From contig JALBYF010000048.1 of the NCBI GenBank assembly GCA_023212725.1, positions 1 to 64,000 of the forward strand: DNA of 64,000 bases, read 5' to 3'. The notes beneath the pieces are model-generated. The model had not been told where the DNA came from. It made no database searches and worked only from the letters and a program-made list of their open reading frames with translations. The stretch is from Tranzscheliella williamsii (taxonomy: Eukaryota; Basidiomycota; Ustilaginomycetes; Ustilaginales; Ustilaginaceae). Below, piece by piece: positions 22,901 through 33,280 of this stretch (position 1 is the first letter of the stretch; each line of letters opens with the position of its first letter). The position numbers and the translations under genes were made by a program.

Positions 22901-24880
22901 GTGGGGGCCACGTCCCCAGCACCTACATATGGCTGTGCCATTATCCATGTCGATGCTGCAGGGTTTCCCGCAGAGTCTGTAGCTCTTCCCAGAGATAAGT
23001 TTGCTAGCATCGGCGGTACACCATCCTCTTCAGGCCAAAGCGGACATTTCAACGGGCCACTGGAGGCTTCTGGGCCAAATTCCTTCGCCACCCATCTGGT
23101 TCCTGATCCACGCGAAGCTATCGCTCCGCCGTCACCAGCTGGCGTACTTCGTTCTTCTAGCGGTTCACAAGATGTCGTTGAGCCGTCAGCCACCGCGGTG
23201 CTTGATGCGCAGACGGTTCAGGCCCAATTCGAAGCCATAGCCAAGTCGGCTCCAGCCGTATCCTCTAACTTTCCTGTCTCAGCACCAGCACATACCGAAG
23301 CCTCACCAGCGGCTACGAAAGCCACTAGTACTGCTGCGCCGCTATCCGCGAATGATGCGAAAGACAGTCGACAACCGCCGCTTTCTGTAACCTCAACAAG
23401 AATGCTCGATGATGGAGACGGAGAAGAGTCAAGTCGCAAGCGTCAAAAGCAGACCTCGACCGACGATGACACCGCAGGCTCCACCGAGAGCCCTTCTGCC
23501 GATGCCGTGCTTTCGGCCGGCCAAAGCTTCCAGAATACGTTTGCACAGTATCAATATCCTCAGAACCTCGATCGCGCCTTGAAGGAGGCTGCTCGCGCTT
23601 CTTCAGTTGAAGCCACGCGGCTGGGGAACCAATCTCCTCCTGAAAGTGGCAAGGTGTCAGATGCGGAGGATGTGCGGCCGAGCGAGAGGTCAACGTCAGC
23701 TATGACGCGCGAAGAAGAGGAAAGAGCGGCCGATGCGCTCATAGCAAACTTGGAAAGTCATGATGCCGCCATCAAACACTCGACATCAAACGCGTTTGCG
23801 GTGGTTGACTTAGCCGCAACTGCCAAAGCAATCGGCCTGGATCCCGATACGAGCCTGCTTGGCTCTAGCGAAGCGGATCAACGAGCGCTCGCCGTCGCCA
23901 TTAAGCGCCTTGGCGCTGAGCACGAAGAGGTCGCGCAGCAGGCCATTCAGCAGGCAGCTGCAGCTGCAGCGGCTGCTGCTGCCGCACGCGCCTCAAAAGA
24001 GCTTGCCGATGCTGCCAAGATACATGACGACCAAAGGGATGTACGAGGGGGGTCAACACCCCTATCTCCTGTGAGGAGTATAACGGGACCGTCGAAAAGG
24101 TTCGCCTGTACCAAGTGCGACAAGGCTTTTGCACGAGCCTACAATCTCAATACGCATCTGGCGACGCACGATCCGGATCCAGTCCGGTCTAAGCCATATC
24201 TGTGTCCCTATCCAAGCTGCAAATCAGAAGGTGGACGCTCGTTCAGCCGAAAGCACGATTTACAGAGGCACGTTGCTAGTATCCATGAGAACGAAGCGGA
24301 GCCTGGGATCAAGGGCGATCCCGACGAAGTGACTGGTGGCGATACCGGTGGCCTCGTGTCGCTCGGACTTGGTACGCCTGGCAAGAAGTTCCGTTGCGGA
24401 GGTTGCGGACGAAGCTTCGTGCGGCGAGACGCTTGCAATCGCCATCAATGTGATGTCAAGTCGAGCTCGCCAGTCGGCTCGGCGTCGCCTTTGAATCTCT
24501 CTGCGGCGCCCTCTACTCCGAGCCTTTCGATGAGAAGCGCCGCTGCTGTCGCGCCCGCTGTCTATCAGGTCGGCAATCAAGGCGCTTCAAAGACTGACGG
24601 CAGACCAACAGGCTTTGTTGCCGACGGCAATACCTCAAAGGCGTGCAGCAGTCTCTCCAAGGAAGTGCAAGCGGTTGCAAAACAGCTGCAAGCTCGGGTG
24701 GAAGCTCAAGGCACACTGAACAATGTAGGCATGAGCGGTGTTGGTGCGAGAGAGGAGCGGGAGCGAAGGCCGTTTCCGCTTTCGGCCATCTCACTCTACG
24801 CTGGCCCTTCGACCAGCACTTCCAGCATGCACGCCGGCTCTAGCTCCAGCACAGCATCGAGAGTGCCTAGTAGGACCTAA
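22901..24880 (+). CDS. C2H2 zinc-finger transcription factor, Crz1-like (5' end unresolved)
   Basis: The frame from 22901 codes for 659 residues but opens with GTG; it is open back to 22691 without any ATG, and the first in-frame ATG is at 23402. A good start context (CACAATGG at 22708) lies in another frame, so a small first exon and intron are likely. The N-terminal 390 residues are Ser/Ala-rich, with a 10-residue Ala run. Three fingers follow: FACTKCDKAFARAYNLNTH (canonical), a long second finger with C-x4-C and RKHDLQRH, and FRCGGCGRSFVRRDACNRHQC, which ends His-x-Cys. This order (PYNL-like, RKHDLQRH, R.DACNRH) resembles calcineurin-responsive Crz1 factors. A nuclear DNA-binding role is secure; the Crz1 link is inference. 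No PxIxIT docking motif was identified. Confidence 0.8.
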   Translation: MGATSPAPTYGCAIIHVDAAGFPAESVALPRDKFASIGGTPSSSGQSGHFNGPLEASGPNSFATHLVPDPREAIAPPSPAGVLRSSSGSQDVVEPSATAVLDAQTVQAQFEAIAKSAPAVSSNFPVSAPAHTEASPAATKATSTAAPLSANDAKDSRQPPLSVTSTRMLDDGDGEESSRKRQKQTSTDDDTAGSTESPSADAVLSAGQSFQNTFAQYQYPQNLDRALKEAARASSVEATRLGNQSPPESGKVSDAEDVRPSERSTSAMTREEEERAADALIANLESHDAAIKHSTSNAFAVVDLAATAKAIGLDPDTSLLGSSEADQRALAVAIKRLGAEHEEVAQQAIQQAAAAAAAAAAARASKELADAAKIHDDQRDVRGGSTPLSPVRSITGPSKRFACTKCDKAFARAYNLNTHLATHDPDPVRSKPYLCPYPSCKSEGGRSFSRKHDLQRHVASIHENEAEPGIKGDPDEVTGGDTGGLVSLGLGTPGKKFRCGGCGRSFVRRDACNRHQCDVKSSSPVGSASPLNLSAAPSTPSLSMRSAAAVAPAVYQVGNQGASKTDGRPTGFVADGNTSKACSSLSKEVQAVAKQLQARVEAQGTLNNVGMSGVGAREERERRPFPLSAISLYAGPSTSTSSMHAGSSSSTASRVPSRT

Positions 24881-25537
24881 CTTAACGCTATACCGCCAGA
24901 AGTTGGCGCCTCTGGTTACACGCTTCTAGACTCCTTCTGTCAGGGACCACATTGTACTTCTATACACTCTGCTACCTTTTTCCTTGGTTTTCTCCGTGTG
25001 ATACCGGCAGTTAAGCTAGCTCGTGCAGGGTGTCTTCAGAGGGGATGGTACGTCCTTTTCGGCGATTTGTAGGCGGATATATCTGCAGGCTCGGATTGCA
25101 AGCGTCGCGCAACAAATGAGCTGATTCGGGATAGCATGTGGATGTTAAAGCCGGTTGGGATCTCAAGCCAAGATCGGCTGAAACCGTCCAAAATGATCCA
25201 GTACTGGGGAATGTTTCCAGTGATTCGGACTGGTTTGCAACTTGAAATTGCCGAAAACCGAGGCCGAAATGGTCCGATTCAAGGCAAAGGTTCGTTAGAA
25301 GTCAAGCGGTTGGAAGCCAAGCATAGAACTGCGCTGCTAGCTGGCCAACCAGAGAAGAGCGCACCGCACCGAACCAACACTGCGCGGCCGGCGTGGACGC
25401 AGCGAGAGGCTGCACGCACATGTGGCAACACGCAGCCACCGTTCTTCTCAATCGATATCGATATCACCCAACGCTGGCCTCGGTTTCGCGATCCTACATC
25501 TAGCGTCCTTTGCGTCTCTGCCTTACCTCTTCATCAG
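24881..25537. promoter_or_regulatory. Intergenic region upstream of the thiolase gene
   Basis: 657 bp between the tandem zinc-finger and thiolase genes; no gene is supported. It should contain the terminator of the former and promoter of the latter. Confidence 0.5.
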
Positions 25538-27218
25538 ATGCCCGCATTCTATTCAACTGCCGTCGCCCGTCTTTCTCAAACAGCAAGAATCATGGTAAGC
25601 ATGCCAACAGCGTGCACGCAATAGCGGGTGGCGACATTCGACTGACCTTGTCATTCCTCGGTATTGACACGTACGCTGAACTAGACGCAAATCAACGACG
25701 TCTTCATCCTCTCGGCCGCTCGAACGCCCGTCGGCTCGTTCAATGGTGTGCTTAAGAAGGCCACCGCTCCGCAGCTCGGTGTTACCGCCGTCAAGGCTGC
25801 CATCGAGCGAGCCGGCCTGAAGCCTGACCAGATCGAAGAGGTCTACATGGGCAACGTCCTCCAGGGCAATGTCGGCCAGGCGCCTGCCCGCCAGGTGGCC
25901 CTCCAGTCTGGTTGCCCCGACACCACAGAAGCGACCACGATCAACAAGGTCTGCGCTTCCGGCATGAAGTCCATCACTCTCGCCGCTCAGAGCATCGCGC
26001 TCGGCCAACGAGGCATCATGGTCGCCGGTGGCATGGAATCCATGTCCAACGCTCCGTAAGTGTTCTACGACGTGGACAGAACGAGCCAGCCACCATTGCT
26101 CTTCTCTGCTGGCGGTCACGCAGCGCTGTATTTTCCTGGCACAGCGGCGCCATCCGCGCAGCCAGAGCTTGCAGTCCGCACATCGGTTTCGTACCGCCGT
26201 CGCAAGCTTAACAGAAATCGAAATTGGGCTTTCGGACGGCGAAATCCTTCGATGGCGGCCTAGCCGGTCTCAGCGGCGTTGCTCCAGCCCTTCTTTGCCA
26301 GCTTTCTCTCTTTTTTTCCGCAATCTGGCGGCTGCGCTGCGGTCGGCGTGACTTGGACTGACCGCTAAACCTGTCTGCTTCTCTCCTGCTCCTCGGTTGG
26401 CACTGCGATCTCTGAACAGTTACTATCTCCCTCGCGGCAACACGTACGGCCACGTCCAGGCTACCGATGCCATCGTCAAGGATGGTCTCTTCGATGTTTA
26501 CAACCAGGTCGCCATGGGCAACTGCGCGGAGAACACGGCCAAGAAACTTTCGCTGACCCGAGAGGCGCAGGATGCCTACGCGATCGAGTCCTACCGCCGG
26601 TCTGCCGAGGCCTGGAAGGCCAACGCTTTTGCCAACGAAATCGTCCCGGTGACCATCTCGGACAAGAAGGGAGACGTGGTCATCTCTGAGGATGAAGAGT
26701 ACAAGAACGTCAAGCTGGAGAAGATCCCCTCGCTGCGACCTGTCTTTGACAAGAACGGCACCATCACGGCCGCGAACGCGTCGACGCTCAACGATGGTGC
26801 CTCGGCGGTCGTTCTCGCGTCGGGCGCCGAGGTGGAGAAGCTGGGGGCCAAGCCACTGGCCAAGATCATTGCGTTTGCCGATGCGGCGTGCGCGCCGATC
26901 GACTTCCCCATCGCGCCGGCGTACGCCATTCCCAAGGCGCTGGAGCGTGCCGGCCTAACCAAGGACGACATCTCGCTGTTTGAAATCAATGAGGCCTTCT
27001 CCGCCGTCGCGCTCGCCAACAACCAGCTGCTCGGCCTTGACGCCGCCAAGGTCAACGTCCTCGGCGGCGGCGTCTCTCTCGGCCACCCCATCGGCTCCTC
27101 GGGCTCCCGCATCGTCGTTACCCTCGCCCACGCCCTCAAGCCCGGCCAGTACGGCTGCGCCGGCGTCTGCAACGGTGGCGGCGGCGCCTCTGCCATCATC
27201 ATCCAACGCCAGGCCTGA
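25538..27218 (+). CDS. ERG10: Acetyl-CoA C-acetyltransferase (acetoacetyl-CoA thiolase)
   Basis: Three exons (25538-25594, 25685-26055, 26420-27218) give 408 residues; the second intron is long (364 nt). The catalytic nucleophile lies in [34 protein letters not shown] and CNGGGGASA supply the other conserved thiolase loops, including the catalytic His and second Cys. The enzyme condenses two acetyl-CoA to acetoacetyl-CoA (first step of the mevalonate/ergosterol route) or works in reverse. The first exon encodes 19 residues ([19 protein letters not shown]) with Arg and no acidic residues, resembling a mitochondrial leader, so this may be the mitochondrial ACAT1-type copy. The symbol therefore reflects family, not proven compartment. 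Confidence 0.93.
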
Positions 27219-27379
27219 ACGCGGCCGCGTCTCCTCGAACCATGCTCCGGTCACAAAAGCTGTAGCAGGGCTGAAGCGTCGCTGCTGCATGGCACTGAAG
27301 CCAGCAGGGTGTTGATACATTGATCTAATACTAGTACATGAAGCGTCACGAAGCGTGTGACGGCCGTAGAGAAAAGGGG

Positions 27380-28957
27380 TCAGGTCCAGGCGGAGGCGTG
27401 GTGCTGGAGGTTGGCGAGGAAGGAGTTGACAGCGCGGAGGTCCGCGAGTTCGCTGCGCCAGGAGTCGAGTTCCTTCTGGCGCTCGCTGGCCTCGGTGGTG
27501 GCTTTGGCGAGGTGGAAGCGGGTGTGGAAGACGTGGCGGCGGAGGGAGCGCTTGTGCTTGCGCGCGCGGGCGAGGTGGGCGATCAGCGCGGTGCGCGTGT
27601 CGGTCTTGTCGCTCAGCGCGAGGAAGTGGAGCCGGACCGACTTGCGCAGTGCCTTGAGCGCCAAGAAGGGCGCCTTGGCCGGCTGCTCCTCGATCGCGCT
27701 TCGTAGCTCCTCGTCCACGATGGACCAGATAATGTCCACGTCGTTCAGGTACCGCCGCGACTTGCGCGTTGCAGCGCCGGCCCCGCCCTCGTCGTCGGCA
27801 CCCGCGTCGCCCGCGTCTGCAGCCGAAAAGACCAGCGTCAGCGCCCGCTTCAGCCGCTTCTGCAGCTCGCGCCCTTGCACCACACCCGTCCGGTGCACCG
27901 CTGCCGAGGCGCCGCGAGGGCTAGAGCCGCCTGGTCTCCGTTCGAGCAGCGTACGATCCTGCGCCGTCTCATCGTATTCTTCCACAGGGACGCGGATCAC
28001 CGCTTGCGGTGCCTGCTTCTGCCGCGCATCGCGCGAACTAGCAGCGGCCGACTTAATCGGTCTTGCCCGCGGCTTGGACCCCGGACTTCCCTGACGCCTC
28101 TGCTTCCTAGCTTGCAGGTTCCTCTGCGCAGCACGCGCAGCAGGTGAGTCGCGGTGAACATTCTCCTGGGTGGTATCGCCGAGCGTTAGACGGCTCGCGC
28201 TGGTCGCACCCACGCTGGGACGCATGCGCCGGACGGATGCGTCGGCATGCGATGCTGATGGCGGCGAGGGGATGACCGGCAGAGAAGTGTCGTACCGAGA
28301 CAGGCTTGCGTCCCATTGACCCGGTTGGTTGAGCAAAACGTCGTCCTCGTCCATATGCTGGTAATCATGATCCTCCTCGGCTATCTGACTGCCGAGGTCG
28401 TCGTCGTCAGGAGTAGGAGGCTGATGTTGGCGGGATGCGGTAGACGAGGTGGGCCTTTTGGCAATCATCCTCGACGCGGCCGGGGTGCTGCTTACGGGAG
28501 GAAGAGGCCGGGCAGCACGTCTGGCGACACCGATGCTGGTGGATGTTTCGCCACGGCTGAGGGCTGGAGAGGGGACAGACGAAAATGCAGATATGTCGGC
28601 AGCCTGGGCAACGGCTCGTGCGCGTGCCGCCTCTGCCAGCTGACGCTTGCCTGAACCGGGAGGGCGGCCGCGTCTCGGCTTCGAGTTGGATGCGTCGCTC
28701 GAGAGGGTGGAAGTGGATGCGTCAGCGTGAGAAGCTGCCGGTGCAGCTGGCGATGGCGCGGCAGGTCTGGCGGGAGGTAGCTTGAACTGGAAGTCTCTCT
28801 GTATTGCGACCTGCGTTCCGGCGCCCCTCATGCGCTCCTGTCTCCTTTCCTGGAAGCGATGCGAGGACGGGCCGGGCACAGGAGCATCCGAGCCGGGCCG
28901 GACATCACTCGCCCTGGACGGTAGGCCACTGCGCTTGCCACGGCCAGAGCCACTCAT
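27380..28957 (-). CDS. AT-hook protein, candidate inner-kinetochore CENP-U/Ame1/Mis17 homologue
   Basis: A single exon of 525 residues from the ATG at 28957 (MSGSGRGKRSG); the frame is open further upstream to 29206 but that part is unconserved-looking leader. Residues 1-360 are low-complexity, with an AT-hook (KPRRGRPPGSGKR) and an acidic patch (PTPDDDDLG to EEDHDYQHMDEDD). Near the N-terminus is ERMRGAGT, reminiscent of the Arg-rich motif by which Ame1 contacts the Mtw1 complex. The last 165 residues are predicted helical/coiled coil: LNDVDIIWSIVDEEL, then ARARKHKRSLRRHVFHTRF and ERQKELDSWRSELADL. That layout suits CENP-U family proteins. This is inference from layout and short motifs; a generic AT-hook chromatin protein is the alternative. 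It converges on the thiolase gene with 161 bp between stops. Confidence 0.4.
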   Translation of the reverse strand: MSGSGRGKRSGLPSRASDVRPGSDAPVPGPSSHRFQERRQERMRGAGTQVAIQRDFQFKLPPARPAAPSPAAPAASHADASTSTLSSDASNSKPRRGRPPGSGKRQLAEAARARAVAQAADISAFSSVPSPALSRGETSTSIGVARRAARPLPPVSSTPAASRMIAKRPTSSTASRQHQPPTPDDDDLGSQIAEEDHDYQHMDEDDVLLNQPGQWDASLSRYDTSLPVIPSPPSASHADASVRRMRPSVGATSASRLTLGDTTQENVHRDSPAARAAQRNLQARKQRRQGSPGSKPRARPIKSAAASSRDARQKQAPQAVIRVPVEEYDETAQDRTLLERRPGGSSPRGASAAVHRTGVVQGRELQKRLKRALTLVFSAADAGDAGADDEGGAGAATRKSRRYLNDVDIIWSIVDEELRSAIEEQPAKAPFLALKALRKSVRLHFLALSDKTDTRTALIAHLARARKHKRSLRRHVFHTRFHLAKATTEASERQKELDSWRSELADLRAVNSFLANLQHHASAWT

Positions 28958-29486
28958 GGTAGGTAACCGCACGCTGAAAACAGCCACGATGCGCAAATTG
29001 ATGCTGGAGGGCGCGGTGTGGCGTAGGGTTGGTGTCAGCACGATAAGAGAGCGCTTGGTCGCTGTGGTTGAAGGAGGTGGGGTCGAGGAGGCGAATGGAA
29101 CTACTGAGGAGCACTCATGGCGCTCATGACTTGTGACTTTGCTGCGCGTCGATATGTCAGACGCGTGAGCATTTGACGCACTACAACTCAAAACCAAACC
29201 AGTCACAACTGAGGCGGTTCAGCGGGGTCCGTTGTAAGCGTACTGTTGTAATCCCCTATATCCAGTCGTAGTCAAAATATAGTAGAAAGCGTGCTTCGCG
29301 TCGTGACGCGGATTTCTATTCTTGACAGAGCAACAGCAACACATATGTATCCATCATCCATCATCATCCATCACCACCTTACTCCCCTCAACTTGCTCTT
29401 GCGCTGCTTCGACGTCGGTGGGAAGCACGTGGATGCGCAACAGAAGGATCCTCGCCTGTGCTTTGAGATAAATAAGCGCGACCAGC
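28958..29486. promoter_or_regulatory. Divergent promoter between two AT-hook genes
   Basis: 529 bp between start codons. Both flanking genes are read outward, so control is probably shared. Repeated CATC/ATCATC words lie near 29348-29375 in the leader of the plus-strand gene. No other feature is evident. Confidence 0.55.
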
Positions 29487-30953
29487 ATGCCGCCATCATC
29501 TGCAGCCTCGTCCTCCAGGTTGCCAATGGGCACGCCTACGACCGGCGTCAAACGGCCGCAGGGGCGTCCTCGCAAGGATGCCAACGTATCTCTCGCCTCG
29601 ACCGCAGCAGCGACGCCCGCAAGATATGCGGATTCCTCGGCGTCTGTGCCGAAGCGTCCACGCGGGAGGCCACGCAAGGACGCTGCGAACGTGTCTCTCG
29701 CCTCCACAGTCGGCGTCTCCACCCCTGCTGCGAGGCGACCGGCTGCGGCGACGTCTGTCGGCCGCAGCGGCAGCTCGCCGAATTCGTCTACCGCTTCCGC
29801 TCTGCCGAAGCGCCGCGGGAGGCCTCCGGGAAGCACCAACAAGAATAAATCGATCGCGAGGGCAGCGGCGCTTCCCAGCCCCGCATCCCGGTCTATCGCG
29901 CGGCCAAGCGCGCGGCACGAACGCGTGGGGATGTCGGCACCGTCAACGCGCCAGGTCGACTCGGATGTCTCGCTCGTCGACGGTGTCTCGGACGAAGACT
30001 CGGGCGCCTCTGACAGCGGCGAGCCGTCCGAGGCGGAGGCGTCCGGGCTCTCCTCGGCAGACGAGGCGCGCCGGACACGCCTCGGCAAGGGCAAGAAGAA
30101 GAAGAGCTGGCCGAGCGAGCGCGAACGCGCGCGCAAGTGGCGCAAGCTCAGCGTCGAGGAACGCGAGTGTGTCACCTCTGAGGGCGGCCTGATCTGGCGC
30201 AGCGCAATGTAAGTACTGCCCAGCCCACCTCCCTCTCGCCACCGGTGCCTATTGCTAATGCTGCCGTTGCTGTTACTGTGACTGATGCTGTTGCCGTGGT
30301 TCAATGCAGTCCGCTGCTCAACTCGATGCCGAAGAACATCCGGTCGATGGTGGCGGACAGTCTGACGCGCGCGCTGAACCGGATCGACGGCAAGTTGGAG
30401 GGGGGCCTGGTGCCGCCGCTGGCACGGGTGGGCGGGGGGCGGCGGGAGCTTGCGAGCAGCATGCTGTCGTGGCGGCTCGAGGAGGAGGGTTCGCTGGCAG
30501 GTGCCGAGCACGGCACGGGGGGCGTTGGCATGGCTGGCGAGATTGTAAGTACTGGCGCGAGTGGTGTTGGTGGGGATGGCGAGCTGATTCGGTTTGTGTG
30601 GATGTGCAGGCCGAGCTGGAGCGGATGCTGTTGCCCGAGGCCGAGCAGCTGGTCGAGCTGGGCAAGACGCTCGCGCACCAGCAGGGCGCGCTCGACGCCG
30701 CGCGCGCCCGCATCGCCCGCCTCCGCAAACAGCGCAAAGCCGCCCGCGCCCCCAACGCACCCGACTACCCCGCCAACCTCGCCGTAAGTCCCCCCACCCA
30801 TCCCCACCCCACACCCACCCCCACTGACACTCTCGCCTCTGCTCCACCCCTTCCCGCCCCGCTCCACAGCCCCACCCCCTCCTCTCCGCCGCCGCCCGAC
30901 AGCCCCACCTGGACCCGGCGCTCGCCGCCTTCCTCCGCCTCCACGCCGAGTAA
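29487..30953 (+). CDS. AT-hook protein, candidate inner-kinetochore CENP-Q/Okp1/Fta7 homologue
   Basis: Four exons (about 29487-30208, 30310-30544, 30610-30783, 30870-30953) keep phase and give 404 residues. The N-terminal third contains three AT-hook cores: KRPQGRPRKD, KRPRGRPRKD and KRRGRPPGS. The first two sit in a repeated block that also shares NVSLAST. An acidic stretch (SDEDSGASDSGEPSEAE) and a basic patch (GKGKKKKSW) follow. The C-terminal part begins ARKWRKLS, continues PLLNSMPKNIRSMV, has a coiled coil starting LERMLLPEAEQLVELGKTL, and ends with HPLLSAAAR. A W-x-x-L start, 'LE..L.PE..QL..L' coil and terminal HPLL are features of CENP-Q family proteins. The assignment is tentative; the splice model is firm because a conserved-looking coil spans it. 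Confidence 0.5.
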
Positions 30954-31330
30954 CCCGCGCCGTCCACACACACAAAGGACACGGCGAGAGGGAAAGAAGG
31001 TATTGTTCTTGTAGACTCTGAAGGCGAGAAAGACATGACCGCGAAAAGACAATGAGAGAGTGCAGCGAAGCGAAGAGCGAACGTGGATGTGCAGAGGGGC
31101 TGCCAAGAGGCCGTGCGGGCGAAGCGGAGGTAGCTTGCGGCGGCACATGAGGCGCACCGGGGGAACGCCAACGGCAGACCGGAGGATGCGCTGCTGTGTG
31201 CGTGAACAGAGCGGTATACGACCGAACGCGTCAGGGTGGAGATCCTGGATATGCAAAACGAGCCGCGGTTGGAGCGGATAGCGTCGATGCTGTGAGGGGA
31301 AGAGGGGCGGGCAGCGCGATCCACCGGCGC
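30954..31330. other. Convergent 3' intergenic region
   Basis: 377 bp between the ends of the CENP-Q-like gene and the membrane-protein gene. No gene or notable repeat seen; it must hold both polyadenylation regions. Confidence 0.6.
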
Positions 31331-33280
31331 TCAGCGGTCACCGAAGGGATCCTGCCGGCTCTTGGCGCTCCCCGTCTCGCTTCCGTTGCCAGCGGGTCCC
31401 TGCGGCGGCGTGAGGCCCATGCCGAGGTTCCCGAAGATCAGATCTTCCTCCAGCTGCGTCGACCGCGCCAGCGCCCTCGAGCTGAAGTTGGGCATCACAT
31501 TGTAGGCCTGCTGATGCCATTTGGTCGAGTTGGCCGACGAGGTCGCGAACGCCCTGCCCGCGCCGATGCCCGCCATGTTGCCAAACTCGCCAGAAGGAAC
31601 AGACGAGCCGGACGATGCCGATGGCATCGGAGGAGCGTCAGCGAAACCTGCGTTCATGGAAGCGACCGACGGTGAGCCTGAATTTGCGTTGCCGCGGATC
31701 GACCCGGTAGGGGTACCGTATCCCGATCGAGGAGCAAAGGGGGGCAGTCGCTGAGCACTGCTCTCGCTTGGCGAAACAGAGGCATTGCTCGGGCCGGCCA
31801 TAGACATCGGCGCCGGCGATGGCTTGTGGAAGACCTTGAACGAAGAGGCAGGCGAGTCAGGCGCCTCAGGAGAGCCGTTGGAAGGGCTCGTGCTGGGCAA
31901 GGACGCGCTTTGAGCGGGTGCAGCCATCGGAGATGGGGCTGCTTTTGGAAGAGGAGCAGCGGCGGCGGATTTGTCCTGCGACGCTCGCTTGAATCCCCAT
32001 TTGCTCGTCTTGGTTTTGTTGTCCGCTGCAGCAGAAGCACCTGCCCCCACACCGGCACCAACAGCTGCAGCAGCTGCGGTAGTACCGACGCCCGGTGTAG
32101 ATGCTGGATCCGATGTAGCACTGGGTCCGTTACTCAGCTCTTCCGTGTTAGAAACCTCAGGCTGAGCGGATTGCTGATTCGTTGCCTCACCCTGGAACGG
32201 CTGGGCTTGTGGCATGGGAGGGGACGAAGAGGCAGCGGGCTGCGGGGAAGAAGCTGCTGGCAGAGCCGGTACGGGAGGAGGAGCCTGTGATGCGGGGCTG
32301 TGGATGTTCTTAGAAGACTCTGTGGAAGGACGGCGAGACGATTGGCTTGGTGATCGAGTACGTGTCTGTTCATGGGACTGCTTGCGCGCAGCAATAGCTG
32401 CAGCGCCGAGACCACCGGCAGCGGCGCCTCCAGCCGCACCTGCTGCGGCAGACGATAAGTTGGAGGGGCCCGAGCCTCCTGAAGGGGCGCCGGAAGCACC
32501 ATAAGAGGTGGGATCAGCAAACACATTCTTGGTAGAGACGTCGCGCATCATGGGTGTGTTAGCTTGCTCAGGAGCGGTGGCGAGGGATGTGGTAGAGTCG
32601 TTGTTGGGCGCACGGAAAGCGGCTTCGTCGGCTTCGTCGTGGTGGATACGGCCCTGGCTACGCTGGTTCTTTCTCTTCCTCCGCAACAGGCAGAAGGCGA
32701 GGAGACCGACGATAGCGATAGCGGCGACGCCACCAACAACACCGCCGGCAATAGCGCCGGTAGAGGAAGAGGAAGCGGATCCGGAACCAGATGCATTGCT
32801 GTTGCTGTTGCTTCCTGCATTGTTGCTGCCGTTGCCGCTTGCTCTGCCGCCAGTTGAGGTAGCGGCGGCAGCTGCAGATGTGCTGGTTGTGATGGTAGTA
32901 CTGCAATCGAATGTGAGGGTCTGCACGACCGAAGCAAACGTGGTGATGGGGGCGTCATCCTCGTCAAGATACTGAAAGGTGACGGGATAGGTGCCCGACG
33001 TCGGACTGGACCCCTGGAAGAAAAAAGCTCGGAGATCGTACGTGTCCGTGTTCGCGGGCGCCGAAGAGATGGAGTCCTCCAGGCCGACTTCTGACACGAC
33101 CTCGCCGTCCATCAATAAGCCCAGATTGGGAGCATCATTGATCTCCGCGGGCGTCATAGTCAGTGTGAGATATAAGCTAGTACAGGAGATCTGCGAGACC
33201 GTCACGCTGAGAGAAAGCGCCGAATGCACGAAGCCAAGGCTAAGCACCAATGCGGTGAACAAGCTATTCCTAGCCAACAT
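31331..33280 (-). CDS. Secretory-pathway single-pass membrane protein, Ser/Thr-rich (function unknown)
   Basis: A single exon of 649 residues. A signal peptide is clear (LFTALVLSLGFVHSALS, about residues 7-23). The ectodomain (24-172) has only two cysteines (C33, C126), which could pair, then a Ser/Asn/Gly-rich stalk. One membrane segment (about 175-199, GVVGGVAAIAIVGLLAFCLL) is followed by a basic stop-transfer RRKRK and a 450-residue cytosolic tail, very rich in Ser, Pro and Ala. This type I layout resembles fungal cell-wall sensors and adhesin-like proteins, but no WSC domain is present. Function not recognised. The ATG at 33280 precedes the signal peptide directly. A protein of the same plan lies at 36541-38682. 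Confidence 0.8.
   Translation of the reverse strand: MLARNSLFTALVLSLGFVHSALSLSVTVSQISCTSLYLTLTMTPAEINDAPNLGLLMDGEVVSEVGLEDSISSAPANTDTYDLRAFFFQGSSPTSGTYPVTFQYLDEDDAPITTFASVVQTLTFDCSTTITTSTSAAAAATSTGGRASGNGSNNAGSNSNSNASGSGSASSSSTGAIAGGVVGGVAAIAIVGLLAFCLLRRKRKNQRSQGRIHHDEADEAAFRAPNNDSTTSLATAPEQANTPMMRDVSTKNVFADPTSYGASGAPSGGSGPSNLSSAAAGAAGGAAAGGLGAAAIAARKQSHEQTRTRSPSQSSRRPSTESSKNIHSPASQAPPPVPALPAASSPQPAASSSPPMPQAQPFQGEATNQQSAQPEVSNTEELSNGPSATSDPASTPGVGTTAAAAAVGAGVGAGASAAADNKTKTSKWGFKRASQDKSAAAAPLPKAAPSPMAAPAQSASLPSTSPSNGSPEAPDSPASSFKVFHKPSPAPMSMAGPSNASVSPSESSAQRLPPFAPRSGYGTPTGSIRGNANSGSPSVASMNAGFADAPPMPSASSGSSVPSGEFGNMAGIGAGRAFATSSANSTKWHQQAYNVMPNFSSRALARSTQLEEDLIFGNLGMGLTPPQGPAGNGSETGSAKSRQDPFGDR

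Noticed and set aside
29354..31324. Minus-strand frame of 656 codons
   Set aside because: Antisense shadow of the spliced CENP-Q-like gene in GC-rich DNA; low-complexity Arg/Gly/Ala composition and no motif.
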